DNA of 64,000 nt from Williamsia muralis. GTDB taxonomy: Bacteria; Actinomycetota; Actinomycetes; Mycobacteriales; Mycobacteriaceae. The stretch's first letter is position 1. Each line of letters opens with the position of its first letter. Both the position numbers and the translations under genes were made by a program. Shown here one piece after another: positions 54,081 through 63,767 of this stretch. The notes below the pieces were generated by a model. That model saw nothing but the letters and a program-made list of their open reading frames with translations, ran no database searches and was not told where the DNA came from. Location: contig NZ_PEBD01000010.1 in assembly GCF_002735905.1 (NCBI RefSeq), forward strand, positions 620,001 through 684,000. Reading direction: 5' to 3'.

Positions 54081-54589
54081 AGCGTGACAGCCAGCGTTCG
54101 GCCTTGTACTCCGCAGAAGCGCTGGTGCACAACGTTTTCGAGCGCGCCGCGCGCGGTGGCTCCACTCTGGAGATCGCCGGCACCTCGGTGACACTGCCTC
54201 CGGAGGCTCGGTTCGGCTCGGTGGACTCGGTACGCGACTACGTGCACCGGGTGCTGTCGCTGGACAGCGTGATCGACAGGTTCCCGCGGGCCGCGGTTCC
54301 GGTGAGGGTTCGATCCCGCCGGGGGCAGCGCGAAGCCCACTACGAGTACCGGTCAGCCGATGACGACGGCGTGATCGCGGTACCCGATGCGGCCGAGGGG
54401 CGCTGGGCGATGCGCGAGCTGGTGGTGCTCCACGAGATCGCCCACCACCTGAGTCCGGGGTCGGCGCAGGACAAGCACGGCCCACGATTCGCGGGCACCC
54501 TCATCGACCTTGTCGGTCTGGTACTCGGACCTGAAGCCGCACTGATCTACCGGGTGACCTTCGGCGACAGCGGTATCGCGGTCGGTTGA
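54065..54589 (+). CDS. Small HExxH metallohydrolase (TIGR04338-like)
   Basis: 174 residues. VVLHEIAHHLSPGSAQDKHGPRFAGTLIDL carries the zinc motif HEIAHH and a further His (HGPRF), the pattern of a family of actinobacterial putative metallohydrolases (TIGR04338). No signal peptide. GTG at 54065 is used; TTG at 54074 is an alternative. Its partner DUF2786 gene is directly upstream. Substrate unknown. Confidence 0.83.
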   Translation: MGALTQRDSQRSALYSAEALVHNVFERAARGGSTLEIAGTSVTLPPEARFGSVDSVRDYVHRVLSLDSVIDRFPRAAVPVRVRSRRGQREAHYEYRSADDDGVIAVPDAAEGRWAMRELVVLHEIAHHLSPGSAQDKHGPRFAGTLIDLVGLVLGPEAALIYRVTFGDSGIAVG

Positions 54590-54604
54590 GGGTCCGGTGC
54601 CCGA

Positions 54605-56539
54605 CTACCAGCCTGGCTCGCCCACCGCCAGGAACGTGAGGTGGCTCTGGTGGAACGGGTCGAGAACGATTCTCTGCGAACGGAATCCGGACTTCACCAG
54701 GTCAGGGACCACGGCAAGGAAACGGGGCATGCTCGCCGCGTAGATGTCGACCCGCAGCCGATGCCCGACGTCCAGCAGCGCATCGGTGGACACCAGGTCG
54801 ATGTCGAGGTCGATGGGTACGTTCGGGATCACCTTCAGTTTGCGTTTGCGGCTGAGCGGGTGGTGGGCGACGAGCAGCGAGCCGTCCTCGGCGTAATCGC
54901 TGAGTTCTGGGTCCAGAGATCGGTTGGACGCGGTCAGTGAACCGTTGGTGAGCACGGTCGAGGTACCGTCCGGCGCAACATCATTGAGGGTCACCGCCCA
55001 CAGGGCGTCGCTACCGGCGCAGGTTGCGTGCAGGTGCAGATTGAGCGCGCCGGAGATCTGTACCTGTTCGGTGACCGGTGCCGTGGTGAACGAGAGGGCG
55101 CCCCGTTCCTGGAACCGGGCATCGGTGGTGAAGGCCTTGCCGAGAACCATGGTGGCGCCTGCGGTCACCTGTGTCATGTCCCGGGAGATGAAGCCGCGCA
55201 CGCCCGGCTTCACCTTCAGTTCGGCGCGCGAGGTGTTCGCCTCCGCCCCAAGACTGCCGTCGTGCACGCAGTGCCCAGCGGTGTCCGAGCCGTCGGGCGA
55301 CAGGTACAGCCGCCGAACCCGCGCCTCGGGGCGGGGGAAGCTCTGGCCCGAGGTCCACATACCGCCCTGTTGCTGCAGGGTCACCGGGCCGTATTCGTCC
55401 ACGCCGTTGTCGAGCCCCTTGAGCCACTTGTCGAACCACGCGCGTTCGAGCACGTCGACGCGCGGCGGGCTCACCCGCCCGCCGAAGCCGAGCCCGGCAT
55501 CGAGGTGGTAGCCGTCGGCCATGATCAGCTGCTTCTGCCCGGGCGGCAGGTTGAGCTGGTTGTAGATGCGGGTTGCACTGCGGCCGAAGAGGTCATGCCA
55601 CCCGCCGAAGACGAATGTCGGGGCAGTGATCTCGTCGATCTTGGGGTCGCGCTCGTCGAAATAGGGATCGTCGTAGATCCGTGGATCGCGCCCGGTGAGG
55701 AAACCCCACGCCAGCGAGCCGATCTCGGTGGCGGGGGAGCCGACCCGGTCCTTCAGCCATCGGACGCCGTTGGTGCTGAGGGCATCGCCCACCGCTGTGG
55801 ACGGGTTGGGCAGCCACTTGAGCAGATTCACCGCGGAGAGCCAGATCGGGATGAACGCCGACGGCGCACCGCCGGTGATGTAGATGTCGCGGACGATGTC
55901 CTCACATCCCTCGATGGCGAACACCGCCTTGAGGTGCGGTGAACCGTTGCCGGCCGCCTGCAGCGAGTTGATCGCCGAGTACGACCAGCCGGCCATCCCG
56001 ATGTTGCCGTTGCTCCAGCTCTGCGCAGCGGCCCAGTCGATGACCTCGATGGAGTCACGTTGCTCGCGCTCACCGAGGATCTGCCAGCGTCCGTGCGACG
56101 CACCTGTGCCGCGGACATCGACCACGAGCTGGGTGTATCCGCTCTGCACGAGCTTGCGATTGATTCCGAAGACGTCGAGGGCACCACCGGACAGTGGAGG
56201 GAGGGGAAGGCGATGGGTGGCCTGGTCGATCGCGTCGAGCAGGGCGCGGTTGTAAGGGTTGATGGTCACCACCGTCGGCAACGGCGTCTGAACGGGTTCG
56301 CCCGACACCTTCACCGGCCGTACGAGGGTGGCACGCAAGCGGACGCCGTCGGACATGGTCAGCTCGAGTGAACGGTCGATCGTCACCTTGGGGAACGCGG
56401 GACGGCCGTCGACCTGTTCGCGCCACCAACGGGCGTTGGCGCCGCCGGTCGGGTCGCCGAACGGAAGGGTCGGTGCAGAGTGTGGAACCGCGCTCATCCG
56501 TGGCTCGGTGTTGTCGAACGGGTTGATCTGGTAGACCAC
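54605..56539 (-). CDS. CocE/NonD family hydrolase (X-Pro dipeptidyl-peptidase-like)
   Basis: 644 residues. CocE fold: alpha/beta hydrolase domain with LVVDVRGTGASHGRW and nucleophile Ser186 in GMAGWSYSA, an inserted helical cap, and a C-terminal jelly roll (RRLYLSPDGS, then GHRLRVDIYAASMPRF). GTG at 56539 has AGAGGGG upstream. No signal peptide is visible. Acts on esters or amides of unknown identity. Divergent from the rplJ leader. Confidence 0.87.
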   Translation of the reverse strand: MVYQINPFDNTEPRMSAVPHSAPTLPFGDPTGGANARWWREQVDGRPAFPKVTIDRSLELTMSDGVRLRATLVRPVKVSGEPVQTPLPTVVTINPYNRALLDAIDQATHRLPLPPLSGGALDVFGINRKLVQSGYTQLVVDVRGTGASHGRWQILGEREQRDSIEVIDWAAAQSWSNGNIGMAGWSYSAINSLQAAGNGSPHLKAVFAIEGCEDIVRDIYITGGAPSAFIPIWLSAVNLLKWLPNPSTAVGDALSTNGVRWLKDRVGSPATEIGSLAWGFLTGRDPRIYDDPYFDERDPKIDEITAPTFVFGGWHDLFGRSATRIYNQLNLPPGQKQLIMADGYHLDAGLGFGGRVSPPRVDVLERAWFDKWLKGLDNGVDEYGPVTLQQQGGMWTSGQSFPRPEARVRRLYLSPDGSDTAGHCVHDGSLGAEANTSRAELKVKPGVRGFISRDMTQVTAGATMVLGKAFTTDARFQERGALSFTTAPVTEQVQISGALNLHLHATCAGSDALWAVTLNDVAPDGTSTVLTNGSLTASNRSLDPELSDYAEDGSLLVAHHPLSRKRKLKVIPNVPIDLDIDLVSTDALLDVGHRLRVDIYAASMPRFLAVVPDLVKSGFRSQRIVLDPFHQSHLTFLAVGEPGW

Positions 56540-57077
56540 GGCGTTCCCCTCTCTGCGTCGAGCGAGGCCACGGCTTCCAGGAACACCCCGTCTGAACAGG
56601 GCATATCTCAAAAACTGTGGCAACACTCCGTCGTGCTGCGGTACCGGGTGGGTCAGGAGGTATTCGTGACCGACCTCACACCGGATGGTTTGATGTCAAT
56701 GTAGCCGAGCGGGTGTTCGGTCGCGACCCTGGGCCAGAACAGCCGCCTCTCCTTGACCCCGATGTGCCTGATTTGTGATCCGGTCCGTCGTGCCGGTACT
56801 GTTGGACCTTGGTGTTCGCAGGTCATCGACCTACGAGCGTCAGTTCAACCAGAGACCGTTGGTCACCGGTACGCATCGCGCGACCGGCCGAAGGCCCGAC
56901 ACACGTCGGCGGCCCACGCAGGGAGAACGAGGATTCGCTTTCGAAGCGGCGTCAAAGCCGCTTTGCTCGTGTGCGCCCCGTGCCCTGTGCCCGGGGCGTT
57001 TGTCGTTGGTGGGGCCCGCGGCCGATCGTACGAGTCGGACGAGGTGCCAACCGACACGTCATGAGAGGAGGCGAAGT
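56540..57077 (+). ncRNA. rplJ (L10) leader region with attenuator-like hairpins
   Basis: 538 bases without a gene. The first half must hold the divergent promoters of the CocE-type gene and rplJ. From about 56880 it looks like the conserved L10 leader: hairpin AAGCGGC/GCCGCTT (56944-56963), then CGCCCCG/CGGGGCG (56974-56998) followed by TTTGTCGTT, a terminator-like stem. AGAGGAGG precedes the rplJ ATG. In such leaders L10(L12) binds the RNA and represses the operon. Confidence 0.65.
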
Positions 57078-57617
57078 ATGGCAAATAGTGAAAAGGTCAC
57101 CGCGGTTGCGGAGATCACCGAGCAGTTCAAGGGAGCCACTGCGGCAGTCGTCACGGAATACCGTGGCCTGACCGTCAAGCAGATCTCCGAGCTGCGTCGC
57201 TCACTGGGCGAAGGCGCTGTTTACTCCGTCGCCAAGAACACCCTGGTCAAGCGCGCTGCTGCTGATGCGGGCGTGGCCGGTCTGGACGAGCTGTTCACTG
57301 GTCCCACCGCAATTGCCTTCATCGAGGGCGAACCTGTGGTGGCTGCCAAGGCGATCAAGAATTTCGCCAAGGACAACAAGGCTCTCATCATCAAGGGCGG
57401 GTACATGGACGGCCGTGCGCTGTCTGTGGACGAGGTCAATCAGATCGCCGACCTTGAAACACGCGAGATTCTCCTTGCAAAGCTCGCCGGTGCCATGAAG
57501 GGCAACTTGGCAAAGGCCGCGGGTCTGTTCAATCAGCCCGCTTCGCAGGTCGCACGTCTTGCGGCCGCGCTGCAAGAAAAGCAAGCCGCGGGCGCACCCG
57601 CAGAAGCGGCCGAATAA
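57078..57617 (+). CDS. rplJ: Ribosomal protein L10
   Basis: 179 residues. [58 protein letters not shown] is the L10 N-terminal domain; the C-terminal helix that binds L7/L12 ends PAEAAE. The ATG at 57078 has AGAGGAGG upstream and is the normal start; the upstream frame runs through the leader. Coupled to rplL in one transcript. Confidence 0.97.
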   Translation: MANSEKVTAVAEITEQFKGATAAVVTEYRGLTVKQISELRRSLGEGAVYSVAKNTLVKRAAADAGVAGLDELFTGPTAIAFIEGEPVVAAKAIKNFAKDNKALIIKGGYMDGRALSVDEVNQIADLETREILLAKLAGAMKGNLAKAAGLFNQPASQVARLAAALQEKQAAGAPAEAAE

Positions 57618-57683
57618 AACCCCACACACCTCCGTCGGCCACATCACCTCGTGGCCGACGGGAAGACAGAAAGGATTGCCACC

Positions 57684-58067
57684 ATGGCAAAGCTCTCCGC
57701 TGACGAGCTCATCGATCAGTTCAAAGAACTCACCCTGCTGGAACTCAGCGACTTCGTGAAGAAGTTCGAAGAGGTCTTCGAGGTCACCGCTGCTGCTCCG
57801 GTCGCCGTTGCCGCCGCCGGTGCACCCGCTGCCGCCGAAGCCGCTGTCGAGCAGGACGAGTTCGACGTCGTCCTCGAATCGGCCGGCGACAAGAAGATCC
57901 AGGTCATCAAGGTCGTCCGCGAGGTCGTCTCCGGACTGGGTCTGAAGGAAGCCAAGGATCTCGTCGAGTCGGCTCCCAAGGCCATCCTCGAGAAGATCGA
58001 CAAGGACGCTGCCGAGGCTGCCAAGACCAAGCTCGAAGAAGCCGGCGCCAAGGTCTCGGTCAAGTAA
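57684..58067 (+). CDS. rplL: Ribosomal protein L7/L12
   Basis: 127 residues. N-terminal dimer domain ([31 protein letters not shown]), Ala-rich hinge (about 45-60), C-terminal domain [47 protein letters not shown]. It recruits translation GTPases to the ribosome. AAAGGA lies upstream of the ATG. Confidence 0.97.
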   Translation: MAKLSADELIDQFKELTLLELSDFVKKFEEVFEVTAAAPVAVAAAGAPAAAEAAVEQDEFDVVLESAGDKKIQVIKVVREVVSGLGLKEAKDLVESAPKAILEKIDKDAAEAAKTKLEEAGAKVSVK

Positions 58068-58120
58068 AACAAGCACGTCACAAGCGATTGTTGATCCCTG
58101 TGTAGGGGTCGATCGCTCGA

Positions 58121-58158
58121 CAACGATGGCCCGTAGCGACAGCTACGGGCCATCGTTG
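58121..58158 (+). terminator. Strong hairpin after rplL
   Basis: Perfect 17-base arms CAACGATGGCCCGTAGC and GCTACGGGCCATCGTTG round a four-base loop, 53 bases after the rplL stop. There is no U tract, but the stem is strong enough for intrinsic termination in this high-GC genome. Confidence 0.8.
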
Positions 58159-58207
58159 CGTCTCGGGTGGGGTGTGGGGCCACTGATCGGCGTGTCGGTG
58201 GCCCTGG

Positions 58208-58293
58208 CTACTGACGAGTAGAACCCGCTCCGACCTGGATTTGCGTCGCAAGGAAAAAGTTTTTACGGTGATTCAAGTTACTCGCGAGTAACT
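58208..58293. promoter_or_regulatory. Two palindromes in the mce promoter region
   Basis: AGTTACTCGCGAGTAACT at 58276-58293 is a perfect 18-base palindrome. A smaller related one, CTACT-GACG-AGTAG, lies at 58208-58221. Both share ACT...AGT half-sites, the form of many TetR-family operators of lipid genes. They lie 180-260 bases upstream of mkl, in the 403-base gap after rplL. Confidence 0.7.
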
Positions 58294-58470
58294 GTTCGTT
58301 TGATCTACCTGCGGCGATCGGGAAGAAGCCATCAGGCAGGTGGACCGGCGAGGGTGCGACGAAACTGAGAAAGATCGACAGCTCGTATATTCGTCACGCT
58401 GTGTGCGTTAGAGTGAGCCGAACCACAGGCTCCGCGCGGGGGCGGACTTCGTTTTGGAGGGACTAAATCA

Positions 58471-59613
58471 GTGGGCGTTGAGGTCAGTGTCGAGAATCTG
58501 ACGAAGTCGTTCGGCTCGCAGAACATTTGGCGTGATGTGTCGCTGACCCTGCCCCAGGGTGAGGTCAGCGTGTTGCTCGGCCCGTCGGGTACCGGTAAGT
58601 CGGTGTTCCTCAAGTCGTTGATCGGTCTGCTCCATCCGGAACAGGGCTCGGTCATCATCGACGGCACCGACATCACCAAATGCTCCAACCGTGAGCTGTA
58701 CGAGATCCGCAAGCTGTTCGGTGTCCTCTTTCAGGACGGCGCCCTCTTCGGGTCGATGAGCCTGTTCGACAACATCGCCTTCCCGCTTCGTGAACACACG
58801 AAGAAGAAGGAAGACGAGATCCGGCAGATCGTCATGGACAAGATCGAGCTGGTGGGTCTGACGGGCGCGGAGAACAAGCTCCCCGGCGAGATCTCCGGTG
58901 GTATGCGCAAGCGCGCCGGCCTGGCCCGTGCCTTGGTCCTCGACCCGCAGATCATCCTGTGCGACGAGCCGGACTCGGGTCTGGACCCGGTCCGTACCGC
59001 GTATCTGTCGCAGCTGTTGATCGACATCAACGCGCAGATCGACGCCACGATCCTCATCGTCACCCACAACATCCAGGTCGCCCGTACCGTGCCGGACAAC
59101 ATCGGCATGCTATTCCGCAAGGAACTGGTCATGTTCGGCCCCCGTGAGGTGCTGCTGACGTCCGACGAGCCGGTGGTGGATCAGTTCCTCAACGGTCGCC
59201 GCATCGGACCCATCGGCATGTCGGAGGAGAAGGACGACGCTCAGCAACGCCGCGAGCAGGAGATGGTCGATGCCGGCCACTCCGACGGTGGTACCGCCGA
59301 AGACGTCCGGGGCATCGTCCCGCAGCTGCAGGCCACACCCGGACTGCCCGAGCGCAAGGCGGTCGGACGCCGTCAGGCCCGTGTCCGCGAGATCCTGCAC
59401 ACGCTGCCCGAGCCCGCCCAGAAGGCCATCGAAGAAAGCTTCCTCGAAGAGGAGCGAGCTCAGGAGAACGGGCGCGAAGCTGCGCGTAAGACACAAAAGG
59501 TGGGCGCCGGTTCCGGTTCATCCAACTCCTCCTACGACGACTCCAGTTACCAGGGTTCGGACGCTCAGACAGAGCAGTTCCCCGCATACCGCGCCGGTGA
59601 CAAGGCTCTTTAA
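58471..59613 (+). CDS. mkl: Mkl, ATPase of the Mce lipid importer (MlaF/MceG family)
   Basis: 380 residues, GTG start. ABC ATPase: Walker A GPSGTGKS, VLFQDGALFGSMSLFDNIAFPLREH (MlaF type), signature ISGGMRKRAGLARAL, Walker B ILCDEPDSGLDP, His in VTHN. The last ~130 residues are a charged, Ser/Gln-rich tail beyond the ATPase. It powers lipid uptake by Mce complexes. In mycobacteria mkl is near rplJ-rplL but separate from mce operons; here it heads one. Confidence 0.93.
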   Translation: MGVEVSVENLTKSFGSQNIWRDVSLTLPQGEVSVLLGPSGTGKSVFLKSLIGLLHPEQGSVIIDGTDITKCSNRELYEIRKLFGVLFQDGALFGSMSLFDNIAFPLREHTKKKEDEIRQIVMDKIELVGLTGAENKLPGEISGGMRKRAGLARALVLDPQIILCDEPDSGLDPVRTAYLSQLLIDINAQIDATILIVTHNIQVARTVPDNIGMLFRKELVMFGPREVLLTSDEPVVDQFLNGRRIGPIGMSEEKDDAQQRREQEMVDAGHSDGGTAEDVRGIVPQLQATPGLPERKAVGRRQARVREILHTLPEPAQKAIEESFLEEERAQENGREAARKTQKVGAGSGSSNSSYDDSSYQGSDAQTEQFPAYRAGDKAL

Positions 59614-60420
59614 ATGACCAGTGCCACTACACGTGGCGTCGACAGAGTGGCGAAAGCCGGCTCCGGGGCACTTTCTCAGACCGGCAACATCGTCCAGTTG
59701 TTCATCGACGTCGCACGCCAGACTTTCGTGCGCCCTTTTCAGTGGCGTGAGTTCATCCAGCAGGCCTGGTTCATCGCCAGCGTCACGATCTTGCCGACGG
59801 CGCTCGTCGCCATCCCGTTCGGCGCGATCGTCTCGCTGCAGACCGGGTCGCTGATCCGCCAGCTCGGTGCCGAATCCTTCACCGGTGCGGCCAGCGTCCT
59901 GGTGGTCATCCAGCAGGGTGCCCCGCTCGTGACGTCGCTGTTGGTCGCGGGTGCGGCGGGATCAGCCGTGGCCGCCGACCTCGGTGCCCGCACCATTCGC
60001 GAAGAGATCGACGCGATGGAAGTGCTCGGCATCAATCCGATTCAGCGACTTGTGGTTCCGCGAGTGCTCGCCATGGTCCTGGTGGCCGTGCTGCTGTGCG
60101 GGCTGGTCTCCGTGGTCGGTATCGGCGGAGGTTACTTCTTCAACGTGATCATCCAAGACGGAACGCCCGGTGCGTATCTGGCTTCGTTCAGTGCGCTGGC
60201 GCAGTTGCCCGACATCTACGTCGCCGAGGTGAAGGCTGCCGTCTTCGGTGTGATCGCCGGCGTGGTCGCCGCATACAAGGGCCTGCACCCTAAAGGTGGC
60301 CCCAAAGGCGTTGGTGATGCGGTCAATCAGAGTGTCGTCATCACATTTTTGTTGTTGTTCTTCGCGAACTTGATCATCACCGCGGTCTACTTGCAGATCG
60401 TTCCCGCCAAGGGTTCATAG
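59614..60420 (+). CDS. YrbEA, Mce-associated permease (MlaE family)
   Basis: 268 residues, about five membrane helices. MlaE/YrbE signatures: GAIVSLQTGSLIRQLGAESFTGAASVLVVIQQGAPLVTSLLVAGAAGSAVAADLGARTIREEIDAMEVLGINPIQRLVVPR. The ATG follows the mkl TAA with no gap. With YrbEB it forms the membrane channel of the Mce system. Confidence 0.95.
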   Translation: MTSATTRGVDRVAKAGSGALSQTGNIVQLFIDVARQTFVRPFQWREFIQQAWFIASVTILPTALVAIPFGAIVSLQTGSLIRQLGAESFTGAASVLVVIQQGAPLVTSLLVAGAAGSAVAADLGARTIREEIDAMEVLGINPIQRLVVPRVLAMVLVAVLLCGLVSVVGIGGGYFFNVIIQDGTPGAYLASFSALAQLPDIYVAEVKAAVFGVIAGVVAAYKGLHPKGGPKGVGDAVNQSVVITFLLLFFANLIITAVYLQIVPAKGS

Positions 60421-60433
60421 GAGGACTTCGGAA

Positions 60434-61291
60434 GTGACCATCGCCAAAGGTCGGGGAGACCTGGGATATCGGGCGGCCAAAGTCGCGCGTGTTCCTTTGC
60501 GCGTCCTCGACGGCGCGGGCGACCAGATGTCGTTCTATGGCCGCGCGATCGGCTGGTCGCCGCGCACCATTCGCCGTTACCCCAAAGAACTCCTCCGGCT
60601 TCTCGCCGAGGTGGCATTCGGGTCCGGTGGACTCGCGGTCATCGGCGGCACCATCGGTGTGATGGTGCTGATGTCCGGGTTCACCGGTGTCGTCGTCGGT
60701 CTGCAGGGCGCCAACGCCCTCGATCAGCTCGGGTCCCAGGCCCTCACCGGGTTCCTGGCGGCCTACGCCAACACCCGTGAGGTCGCCCCGCTCGTCGCCG
60801 GACTGGCCCTGTCCGCAACTGTCGGTTGTGGTTTCACCGCTCAGCTCGGCGCCATGCGGATCTCCGAGGAGATCGACGCACTCGAGACCATGGCCGTGCC
60901 GTCCATCCCGTTCCTGGTCACCACACGCGTGCTGGCCGGCTTCATCGCCGTCATCCCGCTGTACGTGCTGGGTCTGCTGTCGGCCTACTTCGCCTCACGG
61001 CTGATAGCCACGCAGTTCACCGGGCAGTCCTCGGGCTCGTACGACCATTACTTCAATCTGTTCTTGCCACCTGCGGACGTCCTCTGGTCATTCGGCAAGG
61101 TCATGATCTTCGCGTTCGTGATCATCCTGGTGCATTGCTACTACGGCTATTACGCCACCGGCGGTCCGGCCGGCGTCGGCGTGGCGGTGGGTCATGCCGT
61201 GCGTGCGGCCCTGGTGATCATCGCGGTGCTCGACTTCTTCCTGGGCCTCGCAATCTGGGGGACCACCACCTCCGTGCGAGTAGGGGGATAA
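60434..61291 (+). CDS. YrbEB, Mce-associated permease (MlaE family)
   Basis: 285 residues, GTG start, MlaE fold: VMVLMSGFTGVVVGLQGANALDQLGSQALTGFLAAYANTREVAPLVAGLALSATVGCGFTAQLGAMRISEEIDALETMAVPSIPFLVTTR. It pairs with YrbEA. 13-base gap upstream, four bases downstream to mceA. Confidence 0.95.
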   Translation: MTIAKGRGDLGYRAAKVARVPLRVLDGAGDQMSFYGRAIGWSPRTIRRYPKELLRLLAEVAFGSGGLAVIGGTIGVMVLMSGFTGVVVGLQGANALDQLGSQALTGFLAAYANTREVAPLVAGLALSATVGCGFTAQLGAMRISEEIDALETMAVPSIPFLVTTRVLAGFIAVIPLYVLGLLSAYFASRLIATQFTGQSSGSYDHYFNLFLPPADVLWSFGKVMIFAFVIILVHCYYGYYATGGPAGVGVAVGHAVRAALVIIAVLDFFLGLAIWGTTTSVRVGG

Positions 61292-61295
61292 ACCG

Positions 61296-62660
61296 ATGAA
61301 AGCTCTTCGCCGCCGGGCTCTGGGTCTGGTGTTCTTCATCGTTGTCATCTTGTTCCTGACGTTGACGATCATGCAGTACAACAAGTCGTTCACGAAGTTC
61401 GTCGACATCAAGTTGTCGACCACTTCGGCCGGAAATGCGTTGCCCACCAACGCCGACGTCAAGGCTCGTGGCCTGATCGTCGGGCAGGTACGCAGTGTCG
61501 AACCGGACATCAGGGACGGCTCGGTTGTGGTGACCCTCGGGCTGCAGCCGGACAAGGTCAAGATGCTGCCCACCGACACCACGGCCAGGATCTTGCCGAA
61601 GACCCTCTTCGGTGAACGGTATGTCGCGCTGCAGGTGCCCGACGGTCAAGAGGGATCGCCGAGCGATCACCTGACCAACGGCGACACCATCGACGAGGAC
61701 GTGTCGGGTAACGCGGTGGAACTGCAGCAGCTGTTCGACCAGTTGCTGCCGGTGCTCGACGCGATCCCGCCGGCCGATCTGAACATCACGCTGTCGGCGC
61801 TGTCGAAGGCGTTGTCGGGCAACGGCGAACGCCTGGGTACGAGCTTCGAGCAGCTCAACACGATCTTCAAGGACATCAACGCGAACATGCCTGAACTCCA
61901 GGGCACGCTGCGTGGCCTGGCCAGTTTCTCGGAGACCTACTCAGAGGCGCTGCCGGACCTGGTGGACTCGCTGGACAATCTGCGTACGACGACCAACACG
62001 CTCTATGAACGCCAGGGCGACCTCCGCACATTGATCGCCTCGGTGACCCAGGTTGCGGTGGACGGCACGAACTTCCTGACCACAAACCGGAAAGATCTCG
62101 TGGACTTGGCAATTCAGTCTGAGCCGCTGCTGTCGTCGCTGGCGAAGTACTCGCCGACCTTCGGCTGCACGTTCAAGAACTTCGCGGGGTTGGTCCCCAG
62201 GGCGGACGTCATCACGGGCAAGGACACCGAGAACCCCGGTGTTCGGGTGAACCTCCAGTTCGTCAACCCCCGTGGTCGTTACCTCCCGAACCAGGACGAG
62301 CCGCGACTGTTCGACGAGCGCGGACCGATCTGCTACCCGCAGGCCCGCAACGGCCTGCCGTTCCCGCAGTACCCCTACGGGTCGGTCAATGACGGTTCGT
62401 ACCAGCCGCCGTCGCGCAACGCCGGTCCCCGAGACCTGCCCGTCCTGCCCGAACCGCAATTCTCCGGTATCCCCTCGGGGACGATCGGTGCGGCTGAGCA
62501 GCAGCAGGACCCGCCGACCAACTACAGCGATCCGCGGAACAAACTCCAGGCGCGCGCAATCGTCGCGGCGTCATCGGGCAAGGACCCGGCCGAGATACCG
62601 GGATGGATCACGATGGTCGCAGCACCGACGATGCAGGGACAGCAGGTGAGCATTCGATGA
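61296..62660 (+). CDS. MceA-family protein
   Basis: 454 residues. One N-terminal membrane helix (about 8-26, LGLVFFIVVILFLTLTIMQ), the MCE/MlaD domain (NADVKARGLIVGQVRSV ... FGERYVALQVP), a long helical stretch, and a Pro-rich C-terminus. Six Mce proteins form a hexameric tunnel that carries lipids (sterols, fatty acids or others) across the envelope. Ends with ATGA overlap into mceB. Confidence 0.93.
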   Translation: MKALRRRALGLVFFIVVILFLTLTIMQYNKSFTKFVDIKLSTTSAGNALPTNADVKARGLIVGQVRSVEPDIRDGSVVVTLGLQPDKVKMLPTDTTARILPKTLFGERYVALQVPDGQEGSPSDHLTNGDTIDEDVSGNAVELQQLFDQLLPVLDAIPPADLNITLSALSKALSGNGERLGTSFEQLNTIFKDINANMPELQGTLRGLASFSETYSEALPDLVDSLDNLRTTTNTLYERQGDLRTLIASVTQVAVDGTNFLTTNRKDLVDLAIQSEPLLSSLAKYSPTFGCTFKNFAGLVPRADVITGKDTENPGVRVNLQFVNPRGRYLPNQDEPRLFDERGPICYPQARNGLPFPQYPYGSVNDGSYQPPSRNAGPRDLPVLPEPQFSGIPSGTIGAAEQQQDPPTNYSDPRNKLQARAIVAASSGKDPAEIPGWITMVAAPTMQGQQVSIR

Positions 62661-63724
62661 AGAGTCTTGTCGGACCCCTCGTCAAGCTGATCGTCTTCGC
62701 TGTTGTCACGGTTTTCGCCACCTCGGTACTCGCGTTTGCGGTGGCCAACGGCGGTGGCGGTGGCGGCACCGATTTCAAGGCGATCTTCACCGACGCCACC
62801 CAGGTCGCCAAGGGCGACGACGTCCGCATCGCCGGCGTCCGGGTCGGCCAGGTCAGCGGAGTGGAGATCGTCAACCGCGATGAGGCGCAGGTCAGCTTCT
62901 CCGTAGACCGTGGCCGGCTGCCTGCCGGCGTGCGGGTCGCGATCAAGCTACGCAACCTCACCGGACAGCGGTACCTCTCTCTGGAGAAAGGCCCGGGCGA
63001 CCCCGACGACACCATCGGCGGTGGCAGCACCATCGGTCTGCCGAACACCACCGAGGCCATCAACCTCACCGAGCTGTTCAACGGGTTCCGCCCGCTGTTC
63101 CAGCAACTCACCGCCGACGACGTCAACAAGCTGTCGGCAGAGATCATCCAGGTGTTCCAGGGCGAGAGCGGCACGATCTCGGAGTTGGTCCGCGACACCG
63201 CCAGCCTCACCAACACGATCGCCGACCGTGACCAGGTGATCGGCACGCTGATCGACAACCTGACAGTGGTGCTCAAGAACCTGAACGACCACGACGACCA
63301 GTTCACCGCGTTGCTGACGAACACCGAGAAGTTCGTCACCGGGCTTTCGGCACAGCGTGGCTCGGTCGGATCGGCAATCACGTCGCTGTCGAACCTGACG
63401 GCGGTGACGGCCTCGATCCTGCAGCCGACGCGCCCGTCAATCCAGGGCTCGATCGCTGCGCTCAACGACCTCGGCCAGACCGTGATACAGCGCCAGGACG
63501 AAATCAAGCAAACCCTGACCAACCTGCCGGTGAAGCTCCAAAAGATCGGGCGGGCAGCCACATTCGGTTCGTGGTTCCAGTTCTACCTCTGTGGACTGGA
63601 CGTCACCGCGGGGAACGGCAGCAGTAGCGTGCTGACGCAGCCGCTGATCCCGCTGCCCGACATCAACCACGTCCTGTACACGAGCGCAGCTACCCGCTGC
63701 TGGGCAAACGAGGATCCACCGTGA
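62657..63724 (+). CDS. MceB-family protein
   Basis: 355 residues. Start set by the ATGA overlap with mceA: KSLVGPLVKLIVFAVVTVFATSVLAFAV is the membrane helix. MCE domain with FTDATQVAKGDDVRIAGVRVGQVSGVEIVNRDEAQVSFSV and LRNLTGQRYLSLEKGPG, then long helices (LSAEIIQVFQGESGTISELV). Part of the Mce tunnel. Confidence 0.93.
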   Translation: MKSLVGPLVKLIVFAVVTVFATSVLAFAVANGGGGGGTDFKAIFTDATQVAKGDDVRIAGVRVGQVSGVEIVNRDEAQVSFSVDRGRLPAGVRVAIKLRNLTGQRYLSLEKGPGDPDDTIGGGSTIGLPNTTEAINLTELFNGFRPLFQQLTADDVNKLSAEIIQVFQGESGTISELVRDTASLTNTIADRDQVIGTLIDNLTVVLKNLNDHDDQFTALLTNTEKFVTGLSAQRGSVGSAITSLSNLTAVTASILQPTRPSIQGSIAALNDLGQTVIQRQDEIKQTLTNLPVKLQKIGRAATFGSWFQFYLCGLDVTAGNGSSSVLTQPLIPLPDINHVLYTSAATRCWANEDPP

Positions 63725-63767
63725 ACGAGATGACCCACCACGCAAGGCGAGAAGGGGAGGTGAGCAA

